From assembly GCF_026340095.1 (NCBI RefSeq), contig NZ_JAPEPO010000001.1:62001-126000 (forward strand): a stretch of DNA of 64,000 nucleotides, given 5' to 3'. This DNA is from Streptomyces sp. NBC_01446. GTDB lineage: Bacteria; Actinomycetota; Actinomycetes; Streptomycetales; Streptomycetaceae. Position numbers and translations under genes: made by a program. Under the pieces are notes generated by a model. The model was not told the origin of the DNA, made no database searches, and saw only the letters and a program-made list of their open reading frames with translations. This document shows, in pieces, positions 36,086-45,490 of the stretch (positions within the stretch are counted from its first letter, which is position 1; each line of letters opens with the position of its first letter).

Positions 36086-36258
36086 GGGCTGAGCGGCGCC
36101 CTGCCCCTCTCAGTGTCCCCCTGCCCGGCCGGGACGTCCTGTCGGCGGGTAAGTCCTGTCGGCAGGGACCTCCACGGCATGCGCGTGGCGCCAGGCCCGG
36201 CTGCTGACTCTGTCCGTCCATGCCACCAGCGGTTCCCGGTCATGCCCCACGGCCCATG

Positions 36259-36891
36259 TCAGCCCGTGACGATTCCTGTGACTAGGTTGATGGTCGTGGC
36301 GAGGATGCTGGTGCCGAACACGTAGGACAGCAGTGAGTGCCGCAGCACCACCGAACGGATCGTCGAGGACGAGACGTTGGTGTCGGACACCTGGTAGGTC
36401 ATGCCGAGGTTGTAGCTGAAGTAGAGGAAGTCGCGGTACGCGGGCGGGTCGTCGTTGTTGAAGTCGATCCCGCCGGAGGCCGTGTAGTACAGGTACGCGT
36501 AGCGCGTGGCGTACATCAGATGGAGCGCCGCCCAGGCCATGAACACGCCGCCCAACGCGACGGCCGCCGCGGCGTGGCCGCTCTCGGATTTGCCGAGCAG
36601 GAGCAGCAGCACGGTGGCGACCAGGCCGCACAGGGCGACGCCGACGATCACGAGCTCGTCGGTGATGGGCTGGAAGTCCTCCCGTCGGACATTGGCGCGG
36701 GTGGCCCTCGCATCCATCGGCCACAGCACCGCCCAGCCCGCCAGCACGAAGACCAGTTCGGTCGCGGCAATTCCGGAGAGAACACCCAGCGCAGTGTTGT
36801 TCGTCACCGCGACGATCGCCCCGACCACCGCACCGGCAACCACGGAGACACCGAGCCGGGGAACCGCGGACAAGGGCAGCCATGTGCTCAT
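36259..36891 (-). CDS. DUF1345 membrane protein
   Basis: A 210-residue protein with about five transmembrane helices. The DUF1345 hallmark block [52 protein letters not shown] is split over helices 3-4 and is complete. The family is of unknown function. ATG 36891. The next gene downstream of its start on the other strand is a FUSC protein, separated by about 170 bp with a repeat. Confidence 0.9.
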   Translation of the reverse strand: MSTWLPLSAVPRLGVSVVAGAVVGAIVAVTNNTALGVLSGIAATELVFVLAGWAVLWPMDARATRANVRREDFQPITDELVIVGVALCGLVATVLLLLLGKSESGHAAAAVALGGVFMAWAALHLMYATRYAYLYYTASGGIDFNNDDPPAYRDFLYFSYNLGMTYQVSDTNVSSSTIRSVVLRHSLLSYVFGTSILATTINLVTGIVTG

Positions 36892-36960
36892 GGATCAGCA
36901 CACTAGTCTTTCCGCCACGGGCCAGCCTGGCGAAGCCCGCTGCGGGGACACAGACTGGAT

Positions 36961-37020
36961 TCAGCTCGATTTGGCCCGACTCGGCTCGCATCAGCTCGAC
37001 TCGGCTCGACTCGGCTGCGT
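36961..37020. repeat. Imperfect 30-bp direct repeat before the FUSC gene
   Basis: Units 36961-36990 and 36991-37020 are 23/30 identical and share an internal CTCGACTCGGCTCG-like decamer pattern. The repeat lies in the control region 44 bp upstream of the FUSC start, next to a 10-bp palindrome GGTATATACC (37050-37059). It might be an operator or a slippage product. Confidence 0.6.
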
Positions 37021-37063
37021 TCGGATCAGGAACCCCGCTCGAAGCCGGTGGTATATACCGGAC

Positions 37064-38842
37064 ATGTCTTCTTCCCGCCGCCCACCCGCCGCCGTGACCA
37101 GGCACGGTTGGCGGCCTGCCGTGGTCAGCGCGGTGCGCCTGCTTTCCCCGCGCGGCTCACTCGCGCTCCAGCGGGCGGACGGCGCACTCCTCTTCGCCGT
37201 GCGCGGCGCTTTGGCGATGGCGCTGGTGGCACTGCCGGTGGCGATCGCGGGTCGGCCCGACCTCTCCGTGTACGCCATGCTGGGCGCCTTCACGACAACG
37301 TTCGGGCGCAACCTGCCCTACCCGCGCCGTGCTCGCGTTCTCGCGCTGGTGGCGGTGGCCATGACGGCGTGCGTGGGCTGCGGGTCCGCTCTCGCCGCCT
37401 GGGCCCGTCCGGGAGCCGGGGGCTGGGGTGCCGCCGTCGTGGTCACGGCGACGGCGGTGGTCGCCGGGCTGGCGAAGCTGGCGTGTGACGCGACCCGGTT
37501 GAGCGGGCTCGGCGCGGTGTTGTTGTTGTTCTCCTTCGCGGTGGCGGCCAACGGCTCGCCCACCACTGCCGACGTTCTCCCGCAGACCGGGCTCGCCGCG
37601 GCCGGCGCCGCGGCCGCCTGGGTACTCGGGGTGTCCGGCTGGCTGCTGCACCCGGACCGGCCGCAGAGATTCGCCGTCGCCAGGGCCCTGCGTGAGCTCG
37701 CGGGCCTGCTGACCGGGCCCGGAGGACCGAGCGGAGACGTACGACAGGCGCGACACCGCACGACCGTCGCGGTGCTCCAGGCGTACCGCTCCCTCGGCCT
37801 CGCGCCTCCGACGCAGGCGAACCAGGCAGGCCGGGACGGAATCTTCGTACGCCTCACCGACCTGTCCTGGTCGCTGCTGATCAACTCGGCGCGTCGGCCG
37901 CCGGCTGACCCTGCCGCGACGGCGGAGCAGCTGCTCCGCCAGGCTCGTGTCCTCACCGAGCGGCGCCGCCGACCGCCGGCACTCCTGCCCGGGCTGTCCC
38001 TCGCGTCTCCGTCGGCGCAGGACAGCGAGGACGCGCCCATGACTCCCGTGGCCCCCGCCACCGGACCCGGCCAACCTGTCGCCTGGCGCGCCACCGAACT
38101 CCTGATGGGGCGACGCGCCGGCGGCCCCGAACACCGCGCCGTCCTCGCCGTTCCCGCGGTGCGGATGGTCCTGGGCACCGGGGTCGCGGGCGGGCTGGCC
38201 GTGGCCGGGGGGCTCGAGCACAGCTACTGGGCGTCGATCTCCGCCGCCGCCGTGCTGCACTCCGTCAACCTGCGCACCACGGCCCAGCGCGCCGTCCAGC
38301 GCACCCTCGGCACGGTCATCGGCCTGCTCCTCGCCCTGGGCGTGCTGGCCACAGACCCGGAGCCGGTGGCGCTGGCCTGCTTGATCGTGCTCCTCGAATT
38401 CCTCCTCGAGTACTTCGTCCCTCGCAACTACGGCCTCGGCGTCGTCTTCCTCACCCCGCTGGCCCTCCTGATGAGCGACCTGGCCGCGCCCGCCCCTGCC
38501 GGAGAACTCATCGCCGACCGTGTGCTGGGCAGCGTGCTCGGCATCGTCGTCGGGCTCGTCTGCGCGCTCATGCTCGTCCACGACCATGCCGCGCTGCGCG
38601 TCGAGCGCGCGCTGGCCGCCTGCACGCAGACATCCGATCACGCGGAACGGTCGCTGACCGAAGGATCGGGCCCCCAGCTCCCGGAGGTCCAGGTCCAACT
38701 GGCGCTCGCAGTGGTCGAGTTGCGTGCTGCCGACGACGACGCCGCGGGAGAACTGTGGCCGGCGGGGATCGATCCCGCCGAACTCGCCGCCGCCGAGCAA
38801 CGTGCCTACCGACTCCTGGAGCGGCTCCACCACCAGCGCTGA
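37064..38842 (+). CDS. FUSC-family membrane transporter (aromatic-acid exporter type)
   Basis: A 592-residue protein with two sets of about five to six transmembrane helices (about 40-200 and 375-530) separated by a cytoplasmic linker and followed by a helical tail, the FUSC/ArAE architecture. The second set has the family-like YWASISAAAVLHSVNLRTTAQRAVQRTLGTVIG. Members export aromatic acids or related compounds, or are uncharacterised. ATG 37064 was chosen because the upstream reading frame runs through the repeat and the divergent gene. Confidence 0.88.
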   Translation: MSSSRRPPAAVTRHGWRPAVVSAVRLLSPRGSLALQRADGALLFAVRGALAMALVALPVAIAGRPDLSVYAMLGAFTTTFGRNLPYPRRARVLALVAVAMTACVGCGSALAAWARPGAGGWGAAVVVTATAVVAGLAKLACDATRLSGLGAVLLLFSFAVAANGSPTTADVLPQTGLAAAGAAAAWVLGVSGWLLHPDRPQRFAVARALRELAGLLTGPGGPSGDVRQARHRTTVAVLQAYRSLGLAPPTQANQAGRDGIFVRLTDLSWSLLINSARRPPADPAATAEQLLRQARVLTERRRRPPALLPGLSLASPSAQDSEDAPMTPVAPATGPGQPVAWRATELLMGRRAGGPEHRAVLAVPAVRMVLGTGVAGGLAVAGGLEHSYWASISAAAVLHSVNLRTTAQRAVQRTLGTVIGLLLALGVLATDPEPVALACLIVLLEFLLEYFVPRNYGLGVVFLTPLALLMSDLAAPAPAGELIADRVLGSVLGIVVGLVCALMLVHDHAALRVERALAACTQTSDHAERSLTEGSGPQLPEVQVQLALAVVELRAADDDAAGELWPAGIDPAELAAAEQRAYRLLERLHHQR

Positions 38843-38893
38843 CGACCGACGTCCGACGCGCGCGGGGCTCCGGCCTCGGGCTAGCGTGGTGTG

Positions 38894-39292
38894 ATGCGCC
38901 ATGAGGTGTCCGACGCCCATACCGCGATGGCGGTGGGAAGCGGTGACCTGCCCGTTCTCGCCACCCCGTGGCTGATCGCGTGGATGGAGGCGGCCACCGT
39001 GCGGGCCGCCGCCGCCTTCACGACGCCGGGCCGGACGACGGTCGGAACCGGTGTGCGCATCAAGCACCTTCGTGCGACACGGGTGGGTGCCTGGGTCGAC
39101 GTCCTCGCGGAACCGCCCGCTGAGGCGGCAGGCCGACGGCTCACCTTCCTCGTACGGGCCGTGGACAGTACGGGGGAGCTGGTCGCGACGGGCGAGATCG
39201 ACCGGGCGATCGTCGACCGGCAACCCTTCCTCGCTCGGGCGTCCGCCCAGGGCTCCGGGATCACTCAGGGTGAGCGTGGGGGCCTTCCCTGA
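38894..39292 (+). CDS. Hotdog-fold thioesterase (FlK-like)
   Basis: A 132-residue thioesterase-fold protein, with ATPWLIAWMEAATVRAAAAFTTPGRTTVGTGVRIKHLRATRVGAWV. This arrangement matches FlK-type or related acyl-CoA thioesterases; the Thr/Glu/His triad positions are only partially visible. ATG 38894 (GTG 38891 is adjacent). 51 bp behind the FUSC gene and co-directional, perhaps co-transcribed. The following 216 bp to the reductase gene hold no recognised gene. Confidence 0.82.
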   Translation: MRHEVSDAHTAMAVGSGDLPVLATPWLIAWMEAATVRAAAAFTTPGRTTVGTGVRIKHLRATRVGAWVDVLAEPPAEAAGRRLTFLVRAVDSTGELVATGEIDRAIVDRQPFLARASAQGSGITQGERGGLP

Positions 39293-39508
39293 TGGAAGTG
39301 CTCGGCGCCGACGGCAAGATCGACGTCATGACATTCCACTCACGACGTTCCCTGCCGGCAGGCAGCGCGGCGGCGGGCGCGATGCCGCCCGGCACGGGAC
39401 GTGCTGCCGCGCATACGCCGTCGGGCTCGGCCTTATCTCGTGGCGACCGTGGTGCTGCAACTGTGGGCAACCGCGTCGTTTCCGTTCTCGCCGTTCTCGC
39501 CTCTTGAA

Positions 39509-40087
39509 CTATCGGCGGACCTTGTAGCGGAGGTGCAGTACGCGGTCGCCTTGGATCACCACGTGGGGGTCCTCGAGGAGATGCTGGGAGTCGACGGGGC
39601 CGAAGTACCGTTTGCCGGAGCCGAAGACGACGGGCACCACGTCCATGGCCACCTCGTCCACCGCACCCAGGGCGAGTGCCTGCCCGCCCACCTCGCCGGC
39701 GGCCACGGCGACGGTGCGGTCCCCCGCGAGTTCCCTGGCCTTGGCGACCGCCCGCGCCACGTCGTCCACGAAGTAGTACGAAGCCTCGGGGTGCCAGCCC
39801 TCAGGCCTCGGCCGGTGGGACACCACGACCACGTGCTCCCCCGCCGGTGGCGACCCCTCCCAGCCGTCGGTGATGTCGAACAGGTGCCGCCCGATCACCA
39901 TCGCCCCGATGCCCGCCCACATCGGCCGCACGTACTCGGCCGAGACCTCGGACACCGACACCTTGTCGTTCACGCCGATCTCGGCGTCACCGTTCGAGTA
40001 CCAGTCGAAAAGGGGGCCGACCTGATCCTCCGAGTCGGCGATGAAGCCGTCCACGGAAACGACGTTGTGCATCACTACGGCGCCCAT
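39509..40087 (-). CDS. RibD_C/dihydrofolate-reductase-like protein
   Basis: A 192-residue DHFR-fold protein with HNVVSVDGFIADSED at the N-terminus, MVIGRHLFDI and the nucleotide-binding AVAAGEVGGQALALGAVDEVAMDVVPVVFGSGKRYF. It probably uses NADPH to reduce an unknown heterocycle. ATG 40087 is behind GGGAG; the longer frame to 40204 lacks homology. Convergent with the thioesterase gene, co-directional with the APC permease 150 bp away. Confidence 0.88.
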   Translation of the reverse strand: MGAVVMHNVVSVDGFIADSEDQVGPLFDWYSNGDAEIGVNDKVSVSEVSAEYVRPMWAGIGAMVIGRHLFDITDGWEGSPPAGEHVVVVSHRPRPEGWHPEASYYFVDDVARAVAKARELAGDRTVAVAAGEVGGQALALGAVDEVAMDVVPVVFGSGKRYFGPVDSQHLLEDPHVVIQGDRVLHLRYKVRR

Positions 40088-40238
40088 CACTACTCCCAGG
40101 TGTTCCGACATGTGCCGCAAGGGCTCTTGGCCTTCGTACATACATAGACCGAGCACGCCCCCGGGACTCATCGCCCGACGGACGAGGTACGCGGGCGGCC
40201 GCACCGTCCGCGTACCTCACCGCCGGGAGCCACGGGTC

Positions 40239-41741
40239 TCACTCCCTTTCGACGTCGATGTTGGTCAGCCGGGCGTAGCGCTGCGGGTCCCGGCTCCGGA
40301 TGCGCAGGGCGATGTAGATGCCTGCAGCGAGGACCACGGGCAGGGGTGCCAGGAGGACGGCGTTCACCGTCCCCGAGGCGCCCGTCAGTAGATCGAAGTG
40401 GAGGACCGCCAGGACGGTGAGGAGCGCGAGACCGGCGAACGCGATCAGCGGGGACCACACCACACGGGCGGCCGACATGCCCCGCCGGTCCCGGCGGAAG
40501 AAGGCCCACACGGCGAGGGCCGCCAGGGCCTGCATGACCATGATGCCGAGGACGGCGATGCTGTTGGTCCAGATCAGGACCTGGGAGAACGGGTCGGCGG
40601 CCAGCGCTGCGCCGACGACGATCACCAGGAGGTTGAAGACGGTCTGCGCGCTCACCGCGATGCCCGGGGAGCCGTGCCGGGCAGAGACGACGCCCAGTCG
40701 CCGCGGCAGGAGTCCTTCGCGTCCGAGGGCGTAGAGGTAGCGCGCGGCAGCGTTGTGGAAGGCGAGGGTGGCCGCGAAGGCGCTGACGATGACAAGGGCG
40801 TGCATGGTGTCGGCCAGCCAGGCACCCACGTACAACTCTCCTGCTTTGAAGGTGAGTTCGGGGCCGGCCGCGGCACGGGCCATGGCCACCGCCTTGTCCG
40901 TGCCGAACGCGCCCATGATGAGCCACGCGCCGACGGAGTAGAACAGGGCGAGGAACCCGATGGCGATGAAGGTGGCACGCGGGACGGTGCGGCTCGGTTC
41001 GCGCGCCTCCTCCGCGTAGATGGCGGTGGCCTCGAAGCCCGTGAAGGCGCCGATCACGATGACGAACATGCCCGCGATCCCGCCGGTGGCGAGCGTGCTC
41101 GGGTCGAAGGAGTGCGCGTCGAGGGCTGCCGCGCCCCGGTGGCCGAGAATGCCGCCGTCCATGATGAGCAGGGTCAGCACTTCGAGGATCAGTGCGACGC
41201 CGAGGACCTTGGCGCTGAGGGTCACTCGGAGCCAGCCGAGCACGCCGACGGCGAGGACGCAGATACCGGAGAGCACCCACCAGGGGATGTCGGCTCCGGT
41301 CGCGTCGTGCACCGACCCGGCCGCGAAGTAGCCGAAGGCCGCCGCGACTCCGGGGGTGATGAGGTTGTACGACACGACGGCGACGTAAGCGATGCCAACT
41401 CCGAGGGTGCGGCCGAGGCCGCGGGCCACGTAGGCGTAGAAGGCGCCGGCGTTGCGGACGTACAGGCTCATGGCCGTGAAGCCCGCGGCGAAGAGGACGA
41501 GCAGTGCTCCTGAGATCAGGTAGCCCAGCGGGGCGCCGGGGCCGCCGATGGCGATGGCGATGGGCGCCACCCCGGCGAGCACGGTGAGCGGCGCGGCGGC
41601 TGCCACGACGAAGAAGACGAGGTCGAAGGTGCCGATCTGCCCGGAGGAGAGACCTCCGTCGGCGCCCTTCCCGGCCTCGCCGGGTTCGGGTCTGCCGGCG
41701 GCTCCGGCGGCGGTTTCGGCCGTGGACTGCTGGATGCTCAT
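40239..41741 (-). CDS. APC-superfamily amino-acid permease
   Basis: A 500-residue permease with about twelve transmembrane helices. The APC N-terminal pattern FDLVFFVVAAAAPLTVLAG and the TM6/TM7 block GAFTGFEATAIYAEEAREPSRTVPRAT are typical. Its ATG overlaps the amidohydrolase stop (ATGA), so the two genes form a coupled operon. The substrate is likely the compound hydrolysed by the amidohydrolase (an N-heterocycle, amide or amino acid derivative). Confidence 0.9.
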   Translation of the reverse strand: MSIQQSTAETAAGAAGRPEPGEAGKGADGGLSSGQIGTFDLVFFVVAAAAPLTVLAGVAPIAIAIGGPGAPLGYLISGALLVLFAAGFTAMSLYVRNAGAFYAYVARGLGRTLGVGIAYVAVVSYNLITPGVAAAFGYFAAGSVHDATGADIPWWVLSGICVLAVGVLGWLRVTLSAKVLGVALILEVLTLLIMDGGILGHRGAAALDAHSFDPSTLATGGIAGMFVIVIGAFTGFEATAIYAEEAREPSRTVPRATFIAIGFLALFYSVGAWLIMGAFGTDKAVAMARAAAGPELTFKAGELYVGAWLADTMHALVIVSAFAATLAFHNAAARYLYALGREGLLPRRLGVVSARHGSPGIAVSAQTVFNLLVIVVGAALAADPFSQVLIWTNSIAVLGIMVMQALAALAVWAFFRRDRRGMSAARVVWSPLIAFAGLALLTVLAVLHFDLLTGASGTVNAVLLAPLPVVLAAGIYIALRIRSRDPQRYARLTNIDVERE

Positions 41742-43054
41742 CGCTCCCCCTGCGGGGCAAAGGCGTCGCCGCCGGTGACGGAAACAGCGGGGAAGTCCGG
41801 GAAGTCGGTCTCGGGTGCGGGTCCCACGACCCGTCCGCCGTGCAGGACCAGGAGGCGTCGCGGGTCGGCCGCGACCGCTTCCGGTACGCCGCCCGCCGCG
41901 ATCACGACGAGGTCCGCGCGGCAGCCGGGGGCGAGGCCGTAGTCGGTGAGGCCGAGTGCCGCGGCAGCCTCGTCGGTGATCATCGAGGCCGCGTGGCGCA
42001 GTTCTCCGTCGCTCATCAGGTCACCCTGGAGGCCGATGATGGTGGCGCGTTCGAGCATGTCGGCGGTGCCGTAGGGCCACCAGGTGTCACGGATGTTGTC
42101 CGAGCCGGCGAAGACGCGGACGCCGTGGTCGCGCAGGCGCAGCACGGGCGGCATGGAGTGGCGGGGGCCGTTCGTCATGATCGCCACCCCGGCCGTGGCC
42201 AGGGCAGCGGCGGTGCGGTCGAGTTCGGTGGCGTCGACCTCCCCGAGGGCGTAGGCGTGGCTGACGGTGACGGTGCCGTCGAGGCCGAGCGCCGCCGTGC
42301 GCTCCGCGATGTCCCGCAGCTGCCGGGTGCCGGTCACGCCTCCGTCGTGCAGATGGATGTCGACGCCCGCGCCATGGCGCTCGGCCAGGCCGAAGACGAT
42401 GTCGAGCTGGCCGTCCACGTCTCCGTCGAAGCCCGCCGGATCGAGGCCGCCGATCAGGTCGGCGCCCTCCGAGAGTGCCGCGTCGAGGAGGTCGGGGACG
42501 CCGGGCGCGGTGACCACGCCGCTCTGCGGGAACGCGACGATCTGGATCCCCAGCCGGTCGCGGAACTTCTCCCGCACCTCGACCAGCTCGTGCAGGCCGT
42601 CCAGGCGCACGTCCGGGTCGATGTCGACGTGCGACCGCACATGGCCGGTACCGAGGGACACCATGCGGTGCGCCAGGGCCGTGGCGCGGTCGGTCACCGG
42701 TACGCCGGTGGAGACGCGCAGGGCCCGTTCGTTCGCGATGTGTTCGCGCAGCGTGGCCGAGGTGGGGTGCGGCTGCCAGGGCGCGCCGAGCAGTGTCTTG
42801 TCCAGGTGAGCGTGCCCGTCGACGAGCGCGGGCAGGACGAGAGCGCCCCCCAGGTCGATGCTGCCGGGACCGGCTGCGGGCCCTCGGCCGGTGTCGGCCC
42901 GGTCCGGCTGGTCGGCCTTGTCGGGCTGGTCGACCAAAGCCGTGACCCGGCCGTCCGCGAGGTGGATGTCGGCACGTCGGCCGTCGGGCAGCGTGGCGTT
43001 CCTGAGGACCTCGGGGGCGAGCGGGATCGACGGGGTGTCGGCGGGATGCGACAC
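41738..43054 (-). CDS. Amidohydrolase (cytosine/atrazine-deaminase-like)
   Basis: A 438-residue metal-dependent hydrolase. Metal-site motifs are VDGHAHLDKTLLG (HxH), VRSHVDIDPD, VDIHLHDGG (His), VSHAYALG and GSDNIRDTWWPYGTADML (Asp), the cytosine-deaminase-like pattern. GTG 43054 is preferred over TTG 43066 because GGAGGA lies 4 nt upstream. First gene of the operon with the APC permease; divergent from an FCD GntR regulator. Probably cytosolic deaminase or lactamase on a nitrogenous compound. Confidence 0.9.
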   Translation of the reverse strand: MSHPADTPSIPLAPEVLRNATLPDGRRADIHLADGRVTALVDQPDKADQPDRADTGRGPAAGPGSIDLGGALVLPALVDGHAHLDKTLLGAPWQPHPTSATLREHIANERALRVSTGVPVTDRATALAHRMVSLGTGHVRSHVDIDPDVRLDGLHELVEVREKFRDRLGIQIVAFPQSGVVTAPGVPDLLDAALSEGADLIGGLDPAGFDGDVDGQLDIVFGLAERHGAGVDIHLHDGGVTGTRQLRDIAERTAALGLDGTVTVSHAYALGEVDATELDRTAAALATAGVAIMTNGPRHSMPPVLRLRDHGVRVFAGSDNIRDTWWPYGTADMLERATIIGLQGDLMSDGELRHAASMITDEAAAALGLTDYGLAPGCRADLVVIAAGGVPEAVAADPRRLLVLHGGRVVGPAPETDFPDFPAVSVTGGDAFAPQGER

Positions 43055-43153
43055 GACTTCCTCCAACTGTTCGTTCGGTGCCCGTCACGACTGACCAGCC
43101 GGTCGCGAATCCGGCGGAACGCTGCTGGTGAGCGGCGGGCAACGACAAGCTAA

Positions 43154-43172
43154 CTGGTATACCAAATACCAG
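43154..43172. promoter_or_regulatory. Operator palindrome of the GntR/amidohydrolase divergon
   Basis: Perfect inverted repeat CTGGTAT-N5-ATACCAG, with an internal TGGTATACCA palindrome. Its centre (43163) is about equidistant from the two divergent start codons (109 and 108 nt), the expected place for a FadR/FCD-type repressor. Confidence 0.8.
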
Positions 43173-43270
43173 GCAATGGTCTGTGGGATCTTGTTTCCGC
43201 GGTCTGCGATGATCAGGAGCACCCCCGGGAGCGGCCACGGCCGCGCCCCCTCGCCACTGGAGAGGACTCG

Positions 43271-43972
43271 ATGACCACCCGCGCTGACCGCCGCCCCACG
43301 ATCGGTGAGACCCACCAGTCCCTGAGAGAACGGGTCTACGTGGAACTCCGCGAGCGGATCATCGAGGGGACCTTCCCGGCGGGCATGCGACTGGTGGAAC
43401 GCGAACTGGCGGACCAGCTGGGTGTCTCCCGCATCCCCTTGAGGGAAGCCATGCAGCGGCTCGAACAGGAGGGGTTCCTGACCGTGCAGGCCAGGCGCGG
43501 CTCCGTGGTCACCGACTTCGGCGCGCAGGACGCGACGTACCTCTTCGACGTCCGCGAGAACCTCGAAGGCCTGGCGGCGGGACTCGCCGCGCGCCACGCC
43601 ACGACCGCCCAACTACGCACGATGGAACGCCTGTTGGCGCGCAGCCGCAAGTCCTCCGACGCGGGGCGGCTGCGCCAGGCCGTGGCCCACAACGCGGACT
43701 TCCACCAGCAGATCGTCGAGGCATCGGGCAACCCGCTCCTTCAGGAACTGATGGCACCCCTCGACGCGCGGCTGCGCCGGCTCTTCCGGCTGACCTCCGA
43801 CCTCAACGACGGCGATCCCATGTGCGGGGAGCACGAGCGCCTGTACGAGGCGATCCGCGACCGCGACGCGGCCCGCGCGGAGGAGCTGGCCCGCCACCAC
43901 GTGGCGGGCACCCGCGACTCGGCGCTGCGCTACTTCTCCGACGCGGCGACGCAGCACTCCGACGGGGGCTGA
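43271..43972 (+). CDS. GntR-family regulator, FCD subfamily
   Basis: A 233-residue regulator. The winged helix (about 15-80) has LRERIIEGTFPAGMRLVERELADQLGVSRIPLREAMQRLEQEGFLTVQ. The all-helical FCD domain (about 90-225) has the metal-binding type pattern with HNADFHQQIVEASGN and EHERLYEAIRDRD. ATG 43271 with GGAGAG upstream. It probably represses the divergent amidohydrolase/APC operon through the TGGTATACCA operator. Confidence 0.93.
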   Translation: MTTRADRRPTIGETHQSLRERVYVELRERIIEGTFPAGMRLVERELADQLGVSRIPLREAMQRLEQEGFLTVQARRGSVVTDFGAQDATYLFDVRENLEGLAAGLAARHATTAQLRTMERLLARSRKSSDAGRLRQAVAHNADFHQQIVEASGNPLLQELMAPLDARLRRLFRLTSDLNDGDPMCGEHERLYEAIRDRDAARAEELARHHVAGTRDSALRYFSDAATQHSDGG

Positions 43973-44070
43973 GCAACAGGGGCTGAGCAACGGAGGACGC
44001 GGGGGCACCCGGCCCCGGGCTCACCCGCGCCCGGCTCACCCGCTACCGCTGCCCGCACTGCTCCCGTCCG

Positions 44071-44106
44071 CTACTCCCGCTACTCCCGCTGCTCCCGCTG
44101 CTCCCG
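44071..44106. repeat. Four tandem 9-bp units at the 3' end of the TetR pseudogene
   Basis: CTACTCCCG twice followed by CTGCTCCCG twice (plus strand). On the minus strand they encode repeated Arg-Glu-Gln, with the last two Gln codons changed to TAG stops. A slippage-generated tail. Confidence 0.9.
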
Positions 44107-45294
44107 CCCGAGAAGCAACCCCGTGCCCAGTTCCGTCAGGCGGTCCGCCAGGTCCGGGCGTTCGCCGAGGCTTCGTGTTCTGACAGCGTTGTCGATCACG
44201 GTGAGGACCGCGCACACGGTGATCTTGGCCTCGGCCGCGTCGAGCCCGGGTGCCACGTCGTCGAGGATGCGCACCCACAGGGCGAGCTAGTCGCGCTGGA
44301 CCTGCCGGGATGCCTTGCGCTCCTTGTCGGGTAGCTGGTCGAGCTCGCCGATGAGCAGGCCGATCAAGTGACTGTGGCGCAGGGCGAATTCGATGTACGA
44401 GCGCAGCAGCCCGGTCAGGCTCTCTTCCGGGGTCGTGGCGCGGCCCAGGGCGGCGGCCGTGCCCGCGCGCCGCTGTTCGCCGCCTCGGGTCACCGCTGCG
44501 ACCAAGAGGTCCGTCTTGCCGGGGAAGTGCTTGGAGATGCTGGGCCCGGTGGCGCCCGCGGCCTGCCCGATGGCGTCGCTGCTCACGGACTGGAAGCCGC
44601 GCTCGTCGAAGAGGCGGATCGCCGTGTTGAGGATGTCCTCGCGGCGGGAGACGGCCAGTTGCTCGTAGCCCGGCGACTCGGAGCCACTCCGGTCCGCCGC
44701 GGCCGCCTCGCCGTCCGGCGTGCCGAGTTGCCGGTACGCGGCGATGTGCGCCAGCCGGTAGAGGAGTTGCTCGAAGCGGCGCCGTGGCAGTGAGACTCGG
44801 TGGCCGGAGATGCTGCCGAGGACGGAGAGCACGGACCAGGCGAGCAACTCCTCGTCCCCTTAGGGGAGTTCGGGCCGCGCACCCCTGATGAGGGCGCCGA
44901 GCCGGTCGGCGGATTCACTGAGGGAGCGGCGGAGCTCTTCGTGGTTCGCCTCGGGGAGGTGCCGGGCCTCGCGCTGCCAGAGCGTCGCGGCGCCCCGGCG
45001 TTCCAAGCCGTGTGAGGCCGCGTCACGCAGATAGGCCTCCACGTCGGGCGCGTCCTGCACCGAGGCCGAGATCCTCTCGATGGTGCCGGTCACGACGTGG
45101 AGCAGCAGATCCGGCTTCCCCCTGAAGTGACGGTAGAGGGCGGGCGCGGCGATCTCGACGGCGGCAGCGACTTCGGCGACGGAGACGTTGTGGTAGCCGC
45201 GTTCACAGAAGAGCTCACCGGCGGCGGCGAGGATCCGGGCCTTGCGGTCGGGAGGCCTGCGCGCGGTCACCCGATTCGGATCTTCTGTCCGCAT
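44080..45294 (-). pseudogene. Double-domain TetR regulator with in-frame stop codons
   Basis: One uninterrupted reading frame encodes two TetR units: first HTH KARILAAAGELFCERGYHNVSV...APALYRHFRGKPDLL, second HTH EDILNTAIRLFDERGFQSVSS...GPSISKHFPGKTDLL, each followed by helical C-terminal segments. The frame is cut by TAA at 44860-44862 (after ARPELP) and TAG at 44287-44289 (after QVQRD), without any frameshift. The final stop at 44080 may be native or a third CAG-to-TAG change. Actinomycetes have TetR proteins with two such units. Start chosen at ATG 45294; TTG 45345 and an internal GTG are alternatives. Confidence 0.82.
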
Positions 45295-45490
45295 GGCGCT
45301 CGGTTGGCGCTCCTTCACTTCTCTCTTCGTTTTGCCTGCTGTCAAGGGAGGTGAGGCATGAGATCACGCCGCGACCGCTCGCTTCAAAGTGACTTCTTGC
45401 TCACCTGACACAACGAATCGCGCGGCAATACGATGCCCGCCGCACGGACGGATCCATGCAGCGGGCAGAGTGGGAGGGGGTTACTTGTAA

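Noticed and set aside
39293..39508. 71-codon plus-strand ORF after the thioesterase
   Set aside because: Overlaps the end of the thioesterase gene, lacks a good ribosome-binding site and resembles no family.
44287..44862. In-frame stops as programmed recoding (readthrough or selenocysteine)
   Set aside because: Stops are TAA and TAG, not TGA, with no SECIS-like context recognised; nonsense decay is simpler.
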